From positions 836,942 to 900,941 of the forward strand of contig CM057156.1 of the NCBI GenBank assembly GCA_029962745.1: 64,000 bases of DNA, read 5' to 3'. The notes under the pieces were generated by a model, which was given only the letters and a program-made list of their open reading frames with translations, ran no database searches and was not told where the DNA came from. The position numbers and the translations under genes are program-made. Shown here one piece after another: positions 1 to 14,099 of this stretch. Origin of the DNA: Echinometra lucunter (lineage: Eukaryota; Echinodermata; Echinoidea; Camarodonta; Echinometridae). The number at the start of each line of letters is the position of its first letter. Position 1 is the stretch's first letter.

Positions 1-271
1 CATAGAAATTTTTACAAGGCTCACGTAAGGTTTTTATATTAAACCTCATTTTTCTTTCTAATCAGTTGTCCACTAATTGGCATCCATATTCTACATAGTT
101 AGGAGGGGAGGGCTTTTATTGTAGTTTTACATAAATTTGGAATACTACAATTACTGTTATACTGATTTTTTTCCTACATTAAGCCTTTTAATTCGTTTTG
201 TATTCTGCTTCATTGTCCTTACATTGCATAATATCACTGTGGACCTTTACCGATTTGATTTATAAACTCAG
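1..271. other. intron or upstream sequence of the acetylcholine receptor gene
   Basis: AT-rich sequence before the first recognisable receptor exon. No convincing exon or repeat is seen. The ligand-binding-domain exons encoding the N-terminal half must lie to the left of the window. Confidence 0.6.
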
Positions 272-3691
<3,420 letters not shown>

Positions 3692-5821
3692 TCTTCCAGC
3701 ATGGCAATCGCACGCCATTCGCTAGTTTGATCGTGTGTGTGATCGCCCACTTCTCTTGACAGCAGTCTCTGTATAATTGTATGTTTTTAGCACGTTTACA
3801 TTGATGAAACAGAAATATACCGAAAAATAAGTGTTGATAATGACATCATTCTTTCAGCCTTAACGAGATCACAGTATTATTCTTATAATCCTATTATCTT
3901 GAAAATATTGTTGTTTGGCTTAGTCTCTTTGTTTTAAACATGCCAACTGCATTATCTGAAAGCGACAATTTCCATAAAGTTGGTTAATCCTAACCATGCT
4001 AACCACATTTCTAAAACAATTGAGTGACACAGATACTTAATTAACCTTTTATAATCGTGGGACTGATCTGAATCACTTATGATTACTCTTCTTTTTTTTG
4101 CTCATTATGATGAAAGATACTCTGAAGCTAACTTTTAACATTAATAAATTGATTTGATTATTTCTAACTTCTTGGAGTACAGCGACTGCCAATGACGTTC
4201 TGCTTTTATAATCAGATATTTCTTTGCCCCACCATCCATGGACACCCCTCCCACCGTCTAATGATGTGATGTGTGCCTACCAGTAAAATGTAATTGCAAG
4301 AAATATTCATGATGGAAGCAAATCAGTTTAATTTTTCATATTTGTAACTGCTCCGTCAGATAGGATAGCTAGATAACACGTACATGTATGTGTATGAATT
4401 TGCCGCAGTAGACCGCTTCCATTTATTTATCTTCTCTCATATTACTTCTAAGTTTGTTGATTTGAATAATCTTCTTCTAGTTTATTTTGATCTGTGTATT
4501 CAAAGTTATACCGGTGTATGGTGATACTAGTATACATGAACTTTTCGTATTTGCTGTTGCTATATTGGGGAGAGGAAACCGACAGTGGTTATGAGAGTAC
4601 CATAGAAGTATACTATAGTTGCGCACACTCTTCTAATTTCTTTTGTATAACATTTTCAATTATTTTTTGTATCAAAGAAACAGTTGGATCATGTAACAGT
4701 CCCAATATCTATTTATTTTTACATTTGATCCACATCCCACCTTCTCTTGCAATGATCTCGATATATCTTCTGTTCTAGTTTTCTGTCTTACTTCGTAAAT
4801 GTTTACTTACTTCCTGCACGTAATTAACTTAAAAATTTGTGCATCGTATGAATAATTTCCCTTGTTAAATCTTTGTTATTAGGCCTTTTTTTTTTAATAA
4901 ATTGTGCGTAATTGCATTTGTATTGATTGTATGTCAACATCTACTAATTATAATAAAATTGTTTTATTCAATGTTGAATACGTCACTGAGATGTTTGCTA
5001 ATCAAGGTTTACAAATCCTAAGAATGAATCAAATATGTCATCAATAGTTTACTCTTTCTCAAGTCTCCCCATCTCTCTCCCTCTTTCAGATTATAAGTTC
5101 TCGTCTTGTTCAGGAAATATGACATATGAATGAAACAAAACTCCCCTTCATATATGTTTTCAAATAAGTAAATATACGACAATTCATTATTTTAAAGGGA
5201 ACTTGCTTACATTTATCATGTTTTATTGACCACTAAAAATCTATGACAAGCGGGCTTTCTAATATCTAAACAAATCGGTTGGGAAAGCATAGGCCCTCGG
5301 TGATAAAAATGAGGCAGATGATAGCCAAAAAGTATGATAACACATTTCAAACACCTTGACTAACTAAATGGCTAGATGACAAAATATTATGATAAACTAC
5401 TTTCGCAACACCAAAAAACATCTTTCATCTGATAAGCAGATAATCGTTGATACATGGTAAAACTATAATCAGATCATGAATTACTTTTTGTTGAACTCGT
5501 CTTTTGTTTGTGTTACAAGTAGGAAAAAGCACTATGTTTTGTTTATTTCCATTTATCTCAGAACATCAACTTAAACGAACGTTACGATTACACTAAGACA
5601 CACGTCAAAAATAAATACAAACCACCCGATTTTATCAAACACGAGCTAGTTAACAGGAATATTACAAATTCAGCAAAATATATTCGCAGTTGGCAGTGCA
5701 TACCACTCTGAATAACTGTAAAATCAAACACATAATCAAACATCAAATCCAACCAGACTATAATTCAATAAAGAATGCAGCATGCATGGGTTTACCATTA
5801 CAAACAAGAGCCTCTCAACAC

Positions 5822-5854
<33 letters not shown>

Positions 5855-6258
5855 CTCGAAGTGACTGCAATTGCTAGACAGATATTGTTTACCTTCCTCC
5901 TCCCTAGAAAAGGAGTAAAAACTGAAGGAAAAGAAAAAACACATTTTCTTCCTTATTAGAGAATTTTTAAGTCAGCGCGGACACTAAGGTTTATGAGTAT
6001 ATTTACATGATGGAAAATGAATATGAGATGGACCATACTTTTACATTTGTAATATAAATGAGGCAAGACTTCCTGGAATTTCAATTTTAATTAAACTCTA
6101 TGATTACCACATACTAGTAAAACATTCTTGCCAACAGACATACTTCGAATACAGATTACGGCAAAAGAGCATGAATGACCTGATTGAGTAAAGCACAGTG
6201 TGCGGAAGAGTTATTTGCCTGTTTGAATTTCAGTTGAGTGATTATGATTGGAGATAGA
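3692..6258. other. 3' UTR and intergenic space between nAChR and SLC6 genes
   Basis: AT-rich sequence between the two convergent genes. Apart from candidate poly(A) signals and a (TA)n microsatellite at 5822-5847, no gene or transposon is recognised. Confidence 0.6.
4143..4148 (+). promoter_or_regulatory. candidate poly(A) signal for the nAChR gene
   Basis: AATAAA about 450 bases after the stop codon. Further AATAAA hexamers near 4900 and 4950 are alternatives, so the true 3' end is not settled by sequence alone. Confidence 0.4.
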
Positions 6259-6351
6259 TTATCGGGCTTCAAGTTTAATTTGATCCCCGTCTTTCGCTTC
6301 CACTGAGGTCCTGTAGACAGGTACTCTTGATGAAGTCAAAATAATCCATCG
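6259..6351 (-). CDS. SLC6 terminal exon (C-terminal tail)
   Basis: Read on the minus strand, a strong polypyrimidine acceptor (CTTTTTTCTTTAG) precedes CGATGG. The phase-0 frame continues GSLKE with [20 protein letters not shown] and ends at TAA (6259-6261), 30 residues. The tail itself is poorly conserved in the family. The call rests on position, acceptor and phase. Confidence 0.7.
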   Translation of the reverse strand, partial: RWIILTSSRVPVYRTSVEAKDGDQIKLEAR

Positions 6352-9300
6352 CTAAAGAAAAAAGAAAAAAAATCCCGAAGATCAATTTTTAAAAACAAAT
6401 AGTTATTTCCACCTTAAAGTGAAAATAAAATTGGCCATTTACTCTTAACATCAAAGTAGCATGAAGAGAGAAGTATGCAAATAATGCGAATAAAATATCC
6501 CCTAATATAGACCTTTGTAATGCGCTGAAGATGTTATTTTTTAATGGATGGTCATTAAAGTTTTAAAGTTCAGTTGATAATCTTACGAGTATTTCCACTT
6601 ATCTTTTCTTTAATCAGTGTAGAGATATAACAGACAGAGATATAAATGATATGTCTGTATGTGTTAAAAAACTTTTAAAATTAGGATAATTATTATATCA
6701 TGCCTGAAACATCCAAAGACCTTTTAGATTAAAAAAAAAAAAAATCACACTTTGCATTAATTTCTGAGACAACTCTGAGAACAATAAGTTCTTCACACAA
6801 AATGTACTCCAAAACTTAAACAAAGACTTTCTCATTCTCAGATTTACAAAAAATCAAATGTTTCTTCATTTCGCGATTATAAGTTTACCTCTTTGAGAGA
6901 TCCCGTACCCTTGAAGACAAGTTGATGGATTACGAAGACAGGGACGATGATGAGAGATGATACGATCATGATCATACCTAGCATGTAACCCCACCAAGGG
7001 TATGTATAAACATCCTCATACTTCAGCGGTTGGTAGGCAACCAGGCTGAATATAGAAATGATCTGGTAATAGAAATTATAAACATACATTTAGAACATTA
7101 AAATCATTCTATTTTGTGTATCGGTCACATTTTCTACGGATTCGATGTCTGCCCTCCCCCCCCCCCCCCCTGCACCCAGCCCCTCCCCACGACCTTTAGT
7201 GTTTTCACCGTACTCGCCATTAGCTGGAGACTGAAGATATGGAAAGAGGTGGGTGAAAACTGAAAACATTACGCATTTCTCGAAAGGGACATTTTATTAC
7301 GTCTGCGGGAACTCATAATGATAATAGTAATAAATAATGATGGCCTATATTGCATAGCGCGCAGATCCTTCACGCAGTGATGCTCATGGCGGTCAAAATT
7401 TTACCCGAAAGTTTGAGAAGGATGCGAATGTCGAAAAAAATGTCAAAATCCAACATTCGCATTTTATGCTCCAAAAGTTCGCAAACCCTACGCGGAGGTT
7501 TAGAATAATACATTTAGAATAATAAAATCATTCTTAGTCTGTGTATTGGTCACATTTTCTACGGATTCGATGTCTGACCCCCCCCCCCCCCGCACCCAGC
7601 TCCTCCCCACGACCTTTAGTGTTATCACCGTACTCGCCATTACCTGCAGCCTGAAGATATAGAAAGAGGTGGGAGAAAACTGAGAGGAACAGGGAAAGTG
7701 AGACAGGAGAAGAGAAATTAACGATAACATTACGCATTTCTCGAAAGGGACATTCTATTACGTCTGCGGAAACTCATAATGATAATAATAAATAATGATG
7801 GCCTCTATTGTATAGCGCGCAGATCCTTCACGCAGTGATGCTCATGGAATCCACGTTTTATTACAAATGCACGTGCACACCATAGACCCATCCGATTACA
7901 CCATACTCGAACATAGCGATCCAGAGAAGTACGAAACCACTAGCAGCATAGTAATCAAATAGCTGGAAGATATACATTCCTCCCTGAAAAAAAATGAAAA
8001 GAAAAGATTAAAATTACCCCAAGAATAATTATAATCAGCCTTATCAATATTTGGCATGTTTCTTTTCATATCAGGTTTGCAAGGTATAAATCCATTCACA
8101 AGTGACACAGAAGGTGAAACTTCCCGACAAAACAAGTCTTTAGCAGGAAGAAGGTGGACGAATGAGGAAGAAAAAAAACCGTGAAGGATATAAAAGAACA
8201 TCACACTATGAACATGACGGACAAAGGAAGCGGACAAAATAAACAACCCCTCATTCTACCCTTCACAATGGTTCTGGTAGTCAAAAGAACATCCCTTCAC
8301 TGCTATTGTCTAAAATATGTGGAACAGGTGTCACATGCATATTCACCTGGAACTACATGATTAAAAATAATAGCTGTGAAGGGATGTTCTTTTGACTACC
8401 AGAACCATTGTGAAGGGTAGAATGAGAGGTTGTTTATTTTGTCCGCTTTCTTTGTCTGCCATGTTCATAGTGATATGAGCGTTGCTTTGACAAGTTCTCA
8501 TGTTAATTATCAATTTACTACTTACTCTCTGAATTCATATTATTTTCATTGCCAATTGAGAATTCAAGAAGTTACAGATGAAAGCGTAGTCAAGACAAAG
8601 TGTTTTGTATTGACGTTTTGTCGGGGGAAGGGCCCATACATGTACCACCGGCGTAAAATCTGTTTTGAGGAGGTTGGGGGGGGGGGGGGGGGAGATGATC
8701 GACTTTTTGGCAGAAATTTCTTGCGTGAACTCACTTTTGAGTATCCAAATGCACACCCTTACTCATCAGAGGTGACCCCCACACACATATAATTCTTTTA
8801 TTTTGAGAGCGAGCGAAAAGGGGTTTTAAGAACATTTCAAATGAAAAGTCTAGTATATGACCGTCGTTTATGAAAATTTTATGAAAAATTTCACCAACTG
8901 ATTAATAGTAATATCATTTTTCCTTGAGATGGGGGGGGGGGGGGATATATGCCAATGGCCCATACAAAGTAGGAAAAACATGACAAAGATATCAAGGTAT
9001 CTTATGATTACTTACATGAAATTTGACAAATGCAAACAACTTTGGCAACTCCCTGGGAGTTGCCAAGGGAGTTGCCAAAGTTGTTTGCATTTGTCAAATT
9101 TCTTTCAATGTATTGTCCCCTTATTCTGACTTATGCATGTATCCAGGCTTCTAGCTGAGACCCAACTGCGGCATGCGGCTTCTCATTGTTCATTAACTCA
9201 TCTGCACCAAAATAAAGGATCAAAAAGGGTTGGAAATCTGTCTGTCGGTCAGTTGGATTCGGTCACGCCTAACTGCTGGCCCGCCTCTGTGGTCTAGTGG

Positions 9301-9818
9301 TAAGGCATTGGCGTTCTAAGCCAGTGACCCGGGTTCGACTCCCGGCGGAGGCATTTTTTCAACCCTTGATTCAAAATGGATGACAGCTCTGGGGAACATT
9401 GAGGGAGCTACGCAATTATTATTCTCCCATTTTCATTTCTTTCAGTGTATATATATATATATACACATATATACTGAAAGAAATTTCTTTCAGTGTTTAC
9501 TATTTACAAGGGAGTTGCCAAAGTTGTTTGCATTTGTCAAATTTCTTTCAGAATATTGACGTAATTGATTGTCATGGTAATGTTAAACTATAGATCAGTG
9601 GTTAAAAGTTAAAACACGAAAGTTAAGACAATCAGCTTACCTCCACCATGCTTATAACAAAGATAAGGGAATCTCCAAACATTTCCCAGCCCGATCGATG
9701 CCCCGCATAGTGCTAAGAAGAAATCAGTCTTCTTGGTCCATTCCCCGCGCTTTTTGGTTTCCTCATCTTGAGCTCCATCTTCCCTCTCATCTTGTTTCGC
9801 TTCGATAGGAGATGCCAT
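6259..9818 (-). CDS. SLC6 sodium-coupled neurotransmitter transporter family gene, core exons missing
   Basis: SLC6 proteins use the sodium (and chloride) gradient to import amino acids or transmitters through 12 membrane helices. Four exons on the minus strand are recognisable: 9641-9818 (start codon to TM1), 7881-7983 ([16 protein letters not shown], around TM11), 6889-7062 (up to TM12) and 6259-6351 (C-terminus, stop). The [12 protein letters not shown] block resembles the GABA/taurine/creatine branch, but substrate cannot be assigned. Nothing between 7984 and 9640 encodes TM2 to about TM10, and a phase mismatch shows that another exon is missing between 7063 and 7880. The interval holds transposons, a tandem duplication and a tRNA gene instead. 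It is an internally deleted copy or an assembly collapse; as given it cannot make a transporter. Confidence 0.8.
6889..7062 (-). CDS. SLC6 penultimate exon (TM12 region)
   Basis: Acceptor TATTACCAG and donor GAG/GTAAAC. Encodes 58 residues: [20 protein letters not shown], then [20 protein letters not shown] and [17 protein letters not shown]. The PLKY..YxYPxWG block followed by a helix matches the end of SLC6 transporters. Confidence 0.88.
7083..7847. repeat. direct tandem duplication (two copies of ~310-340 bp) in the SLC6 gene
   Basis: 7083-7389 and 7506-7847 are the same sequence at roughly 90% identity. Shared blocks run from TACATTTAGAA through a C-run and TACGTCTGCGG to GATGCTCATGG. 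Copy 2 has an extra ~40 bp. Each copy ends with a GCGCGCTAT(G/A)CAATA-type motif next to an ATT microsatellite, resembling a LINE/SINE 3' end on the minus strand. The expected SLC6 exon between TM11 and TM12 should be in this interval and is not. Confidence 0.88.
7881..7983 (-). CDS. SLC6 exon (TM11 region)
   Basis: Acceptor TTTTTTTTCAG and donor TATG/GTGTGC. The phase-0 start encodes [35 protein letters not shown] and ends in phase 1 at the usual SLC6 boundary, after which ADRF-type residues are expected. Confidence 0.9.
8204..8472. mobile_element. foldback MITE, ~100-bp inverted arms, copy 1
   Basis: Termini CACTATGAACATG / CATGTTCATAGTG begin arms of about 100 bp that include CCCTTCACAATGGTTCTGGT. 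The ~70-bp spacer is in the opposite orientation to that of the second copy at 24286-24544. No coding capacity. Confidence 0.9.
8646..8957. mobile_element. hAT-like non-autonomous element, family B, copy 1
   Basis: Left end CACCGGCGTAAAATC, right end GATATATGCCAATG, with a G18 run close to the left end and a G14 run near the right. The octamer GCCCATAC occurs at 8632-8639 and 8958-8965. Six extra bases (ATGTAC) separate the left octamer from the element, so the target duplication is disturbed on one side. Other copies: 52073-52502 and 62366-62779. Confidence 0.7.
9018..9102. repeat. perfect 37-bp inverted repeat (hairpin)
   Basis: 9018-9054 is the exact reverse complement of 9066-9102, with an 11-base spacer. 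The right arm recurs exactly at 9509-9545, beyond the tRNA gene. The arms contain TTGCCAAAGTTGTTTGCATT. Confidence 0.97.
9283..9352 (+). tRNA. tRNA-Arg (anticodon TCT)
   Basis: 70-nt cloverleaf. The 7-bp acceptor stem GCCTCTG/CGGAGGC has one G-U pair. The D arm GTCT/AGGC has the AGTGGTA loop. The anticodon stem TTGGC/GCCAG has loop GTTCTAA (anticodon TCT at 9315-9317). The T stem is CCGGG/CCCGG with loop TTCGACT. Box A- and box B-like sequences are intact and a T6 Pol III terminator follows at once (9354-9359). G at position 32 of the loop is unusual. No CCA is encoded, as expected in eukaryotes. The gene lies inside the gap of the SLC6 gene. Confidence 0.78.
9509..9545. repeat. third copy of the 37-mer flanking the tRNA gene
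   Basis: Identical to 9066-9102. It is preceded by a (TA)n tract and the palindrome TGAAAGAAATTTCTTTCA at 9475-9492. Confidence 0.95.
9641..9818 (-). CDS. SLC6 first coding exon (N-terminus and TM1)
   Basis: ATG at 9816-9818 (minus strand) starts [20 protein letters not shown], a charged cytoplasmic tail. It is followed by [18 protein letters not shown] and [17 protein letters not shown], the diagnostic TM1 of SLC6 with the unwound sodium/substrate site. Donor GGAG/GTAAGC at 9635-9640. The usual YKNGGG has His for Asn. The start is chosen because the tail length fits the family and an upstream in-frame extension has no such similarity. Confidence 0.93.
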
Positions 9819-11400
9819 TTTGAAATGATAATTTTGAGGCAGCACAGAGTAAAGAAGTAGCAAAATGATAATCTTCTCCGCACTCTACAAACGTGAGGCA
9901 GCTCAAGAGATGTCATGTAATGGAATATGCTTTGGTTACCTGAAGGCCGAATTCAAATATCCAGCTACTACTGCGCACGATGGATGTTAGACTGATGTCG
10001 ACGTGATCGATAAGAGTGATAGATTTTTAAAAGAAACTAAGTTAGTATTATCCTAGGTTCTGCTAGTATCTCCATTGACGAAGGAAATAGCAGTGTTGGC
10101 CTTTTTCAACTAACCAGTTTCAAAGGAACTCTACACTTTTAGGGATCTTTATTAATTTCTCAATTTAAAACTTTTGATTGTCGTCCAACATACCACTATC
10201 ATCTCAGTTATACTTTACTAACCCTCTCCATGTCATGAGTACATAGCACTTAAAAGGGACCGCGGAACCGTGGCTGCAGTGCAGCCCTCCCCCCTTTTTT
10301 TTGAGTAGACACGTTGGCCTCTGTACAGTAACGCGGCAATGATTATGCTTGTTCGCATGCCCAGCCCCCCCCCCCCCCCCCACTTTCAAAAACGCTCCTC
10401 GGCTCATGCTTTAAATCTGTCATGCACATTGTACTATATAAATTTAACTGATGACAGTTAATAGTATTATGAAATATTATTATCATTGATCATAAAAACT
10501 GTCTTGAAAGAATACATTATCCCTGACCTCATACTGTACAGTTAATCTTTACTATCTTAAACATGCTAAACATGTTAAATGGATTTTAAAACAGCCATAT
10601 ACCATGTTTTTTATACTCTAGGCCTACTAACAAACAAGTAACGTTTGAAAGAAGGGTTATGAAATTGTTCAGTTATACCGGACAACAGCTGTTTAATGCC
10701 GATATTATCAAAACCTCTCTTACATAGTGGTTCTAAAATTTGTTTAATTATCTACTTATAACAGAAGATGAATATAATGAGGGATATTACTGGTTTGCAG
10801 TTGTAAGACAACCTTCCGAAAGGAGTTATTCATTTGGGGCAAGTCTGGGCAATGCTCATCTTTTCATAAAGTTTCAACAATCACCATGGCTGCTTATAAA
10901 GCGCAGGATTTAGAGGGGGGGGGGGGGGGGGGAGGGCTGGCGGTCGCAAACATTTCACTCGGCTATTCCCTTTTTAGATAACTTGCTGCTTATAAAACTT
11001 TCTTCTCCGTAACATGACAAAACAGAACCCTATAAAAGTACCATGGTGCCCACATGACAATTTGACCAAATCACCATCTTATCAGGCAAAGTATATTACC
11101 ATTAGGCTATTGCAGAGGCTGCAAAACTCTTTTGAGTGGGGGTGGGGCTGGTACCCAAACAGGCGGGGTCCAGAGGAAGGGGTAACCCTTTTCCTTTCGG
11201 TTTATGCACACTAAAAAAGTGCTAAATTTGGCGTTTTAAGATTCAATTTTAACACTTTTTAGGGGGTCGGATAGTGACTGCAGTCGACTTGCTGTTTTGC
11301 ACTTACAGCCGGGCTACTTTGGTAAAGCAGCCAAAAGAGCTGAATGTAAAGTGCTCGAATTTCAGCCCCCCCCCCCCCACCCCCGCTAAAAAGAAAATTT
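9819..11400. other. upstream and intergenic space
   Basis: No gene recognised. Holds C and G homopolymers (10366-10380, 10915-10931) and dispersed single-copy-looking sequence. A promoter for the SLC6 gene should be here, but no clear TATA or initiator stands out. Confidence 0.5.
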
Positions 11401-11404
11401 GAAA

Positions 11405-11480
11405 TTCCCGACATGTCTCGAACCCGGGTCATCTACCACTCAAGACTGACGGGCTAATCTAATGAACTAGCGACAACTCG
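11405..11480 (-). mobile_element. tRNA-like SINE head (minus strand)
   Basis: The minus strand reads as a tRNA-like 3' half with box B (GACCCGGGTTCGAGACATG) and a box-A-like TTAGATTAGCC upstream. Stem pairing is incomplete, so it is a decayed SINE or tRNA relic rather than a tRNA gene. Confidence 0.45.
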
Positions 11481-11984
11481 CTGGAAGCTACGGTCTCATA
11501 ATGATTATACATCTGGATTTCTCTAATTCCAAGGATGCATTGCTCTTATTTTTCTGACTAAATAAATCGATGTCAATTAGGGATAACTTTTAATTCTGAC
11601 GGAATAAAGCTATATTTTGATATTTATCGCATTTTCCCATGTTCAGTATTTGGTATTATGATTAGAACTACCATTCCAAGTCATATTATTTTAGCGGGGG
11701 GTACATATGGAACTTTTGCCCAGAAGAGCACTATTCGAGCTCTTAAAAAGTGCTAGAAATTGATCTTCAAGTGCTAAATTTGCGCCGCGGCATCCACAAC
11801 TGATATGGCGATCGGCATTTTTTCAGTTCTTTGGAACAATTTCCCCGCCCATATTCAGGACTTATACCTCTTTGAATAACATCTTAAATACATTATGCAG
11901 TTATAGAACTTGGAGTGGATTATTTAGTTGCTAACACCTCGCTTTGACTGCATCTGCTAGTAAGGAACAACAAACGTGTCGATG

Positions 11985-13460
11985 TGTGGTACGATCATGA
12001 GTCACATCTTTTGCTGTTAATGAAGCTCCAGAATCGTTTAGGATTGGTGGTTGAATCTGGGCTGACAATATCTTCAACATTAGCGTCTTTAAATGCTTTC
12101 CTCGTCTGTTTCTTCACAGCCAAGTATAACTTCTCATAGTCCTCAGAGGTGTTACTTGCCTTGGCTCCAGTGGCGGCACCAGGATTGTGAAAGTGGGGGG
12201 GGGGGGGATGGGTAAATGGAGGGCAAAAAAAAATTTGGGGGGTCAGGGGCAGTCAAATTTTTTTTGCGTGTATAGAAAAATCGAGCGTGAAGCGCGAGTT
12301 TAGTCGCCGGCGTATATCCACTTTGAAGAATGGGGGGGGGGGGGGTGATAATTGGATTTTTGGACGATTTTTTTTCCTCTTACACACATTTTGATATCAA
12401 TTTTGGGAGCGAGCGAAAAAAAATAACCTTTTTTTTTTTAAAATCGCATTTTCGAATAAATATTCTAAAGTATGTCGAGCGAGTGAAGCGAGCGAGCAAA
12501 AAATGGCCACTTTTCTTGTTTTTAATCGCATTTTAGAAAAAAAATTATAAAGTATGACGAGCGAGCAAAGCGAGCGATCCAAAAAATAACCACTTTTTGG
12601 GTTTTCAATCGCATTTTCATATAGAAATTCTAAAATATGATGGTTGTTTATGATAGATATTCAAAATTTTTACTAACTGATAAATCAAAATATATTTTCC
12701 TCCTTAAAAAGTGAGGGGGGGATATTTGTTCACGCCATCCCCCCTCTCCAAAAAGTGGGGATATATACCCCACCCCCAGGATTTCCGCCAATATTTTTAG
12801 TGGCCCCAATAAACATTTTTTTTGTTACACTTGATTTAGAGAGAAATTTTTGAAAAATCAGGTAATGCTTAATGAAGCAAAGATATTGATCAAAACTAGA
12901 TCATGAACTGAACATTAACATTACAAACTAATAGTGTGCGAGGAAGCCAACAGCGACTGAATGAGAAAATTTTCAAGTTTTGAAGAGCGGAAAATGGTAT
13001 TTTAGAGAACTTCACAGCCTGATATGATGCTTATGACAACATCTACTTATTTACAAATTACTGTACAATTTTTCTTTTCAGTCCTCAAAATTTCTGGGGG
13101 GCCAACTGGGCGGGCAAAGCTTCTGAGTGTGTGTGGGGGGGGGATGCCCCCATGCCCCCCCCCCTTGGTGCCGCCACTGCTTGGCTCTGTCAAAGCTGCT
13201 TCAGTGAACGAGTGATCCAAGGCTGACTGAACCTTCTTGATGTCATTTTAGAGGGTACATACTTTTCCATTAGGTGTAAGAGAGTAGTGTTAACATTGTC
13301 CCACATGACTTGCGCTTGGCTTGTCCTGTCAAATTGTTCTGTGAAGGCTCGTTGAAAGGCAAGACAGTCTTCTCTAAGAGCTTCCATGTTGGCATGTTTC
13401 CACAGGAACACTTTCCTCTTCACCGGTCTGTTTCTGTTTGCTACAATACTACTACTATAA
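11985..13460 (-). pseudogene. non-LTR retrotransposon relic (endonuclease-RT linker), split by a DNA transposon
   Basis: On the minus strand 13460-13190 encodes RPVKRKVFLWKHANMEALRE and KYVPSKMTSRRFSQPWITRS, a linker typical of CR1/jockey-like LINEs. 12167-11990 continues with NTSEDYEKLYLAVKKQTRKAF and PDSTTNPKRFWSFINSKRCDS. The two halves were one sequence before the hAT-like element at 12168-13179 inserted. The endonuclease and polymerase domains are absent. The N-terminal half of the long reading frame above 13460 is not recognisably coding. Confidence 0.8.
12168..13179. mobile_element. hAT-like non-autonomous element, family A, copy 1
   Basis: Termini CAGTGGCGGCACCA and TGGTGCCGCCACTG are perfect inverted repeats. 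The element is flanked by an exact 8-bp duplication CTTGGCTC (12160-12167, 13180-13187), the hAT hallmark. It interrupts a LINE relic. The interior contains G-runs, GCGAGCGAAGCGAGC motifs and an embedded family-B-like segment (about 12306-12794). It encodes no transposase. Confidence 0.9.
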
Positions 13461-14099
13461 TTATGATTATATTCATGAATAGAAGAATGGTTTAACATCA
13501 GCATGATCAGATGGAAACGCCAGATGCAAAACAATTTCGTTTTATTGAATTGTTTGTTAATAATATAACTGGCATATTCAATGAGGTCTAAAATGCGAGC
13601 GAACGCTTCCAGTTTGTACTTTTTATTTCTTTTCTCTTCTTTCTCTTTCATTATTTTCTTTTCTTTCCCATTTTTTCTTTTTTTTCTGCCAAATATTGGG
13701 GGGGGGGGGGCGGTTCCGCCGGCCATGGTGAATTCATACCACATGTGTTAAAGCAATGCAATCATTTAACGTTGTAACATACCAGTGACCAGGGGTACCC
13801 AACAGAATATCGATGCGGGGGGGGGGGGGGGGGTAAAACACGGATCAGAAGTATTGAACATTGCATTATGATCAAAGAGAGGGGAGGAACTACTACTACA
13901 GTAACGTATCTCAGCTTTAATTCGGTTGCACGATCTAAATGAAGTATAGGGCAAATTATTTCAAACGAAGCTGGGGGGGGGGGGGCTGCTTCTAAAGTAA
14001 TGTTCTCCACCCATAAGCTTACCTTCTTGTCTTCAAAACCCTAGTACTTAAAAAAAAAACAAAGTAAAGAACATACTCAAAAAAAAAAAAAAAAAAATC
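13461..14099. other. intergenic, homopolymer-rich
   Basis: G-runs at 13699-13710, 13817-13833 and 13973-13985, and a C/T-rich stretch at 13620-13690. An A17-T-type tract at 14080-14096 is a possible retroposon tail. No gene seen. Confidence 0.5.

Noticed and set aside
13461..13744. Upstream half of a 184-codon minus-strand frame as coding
   Set aside because: Low-complexity Lys/Glu-rich sequence across a G-run and TC tract; only the part below 13460 resembles a LINE.
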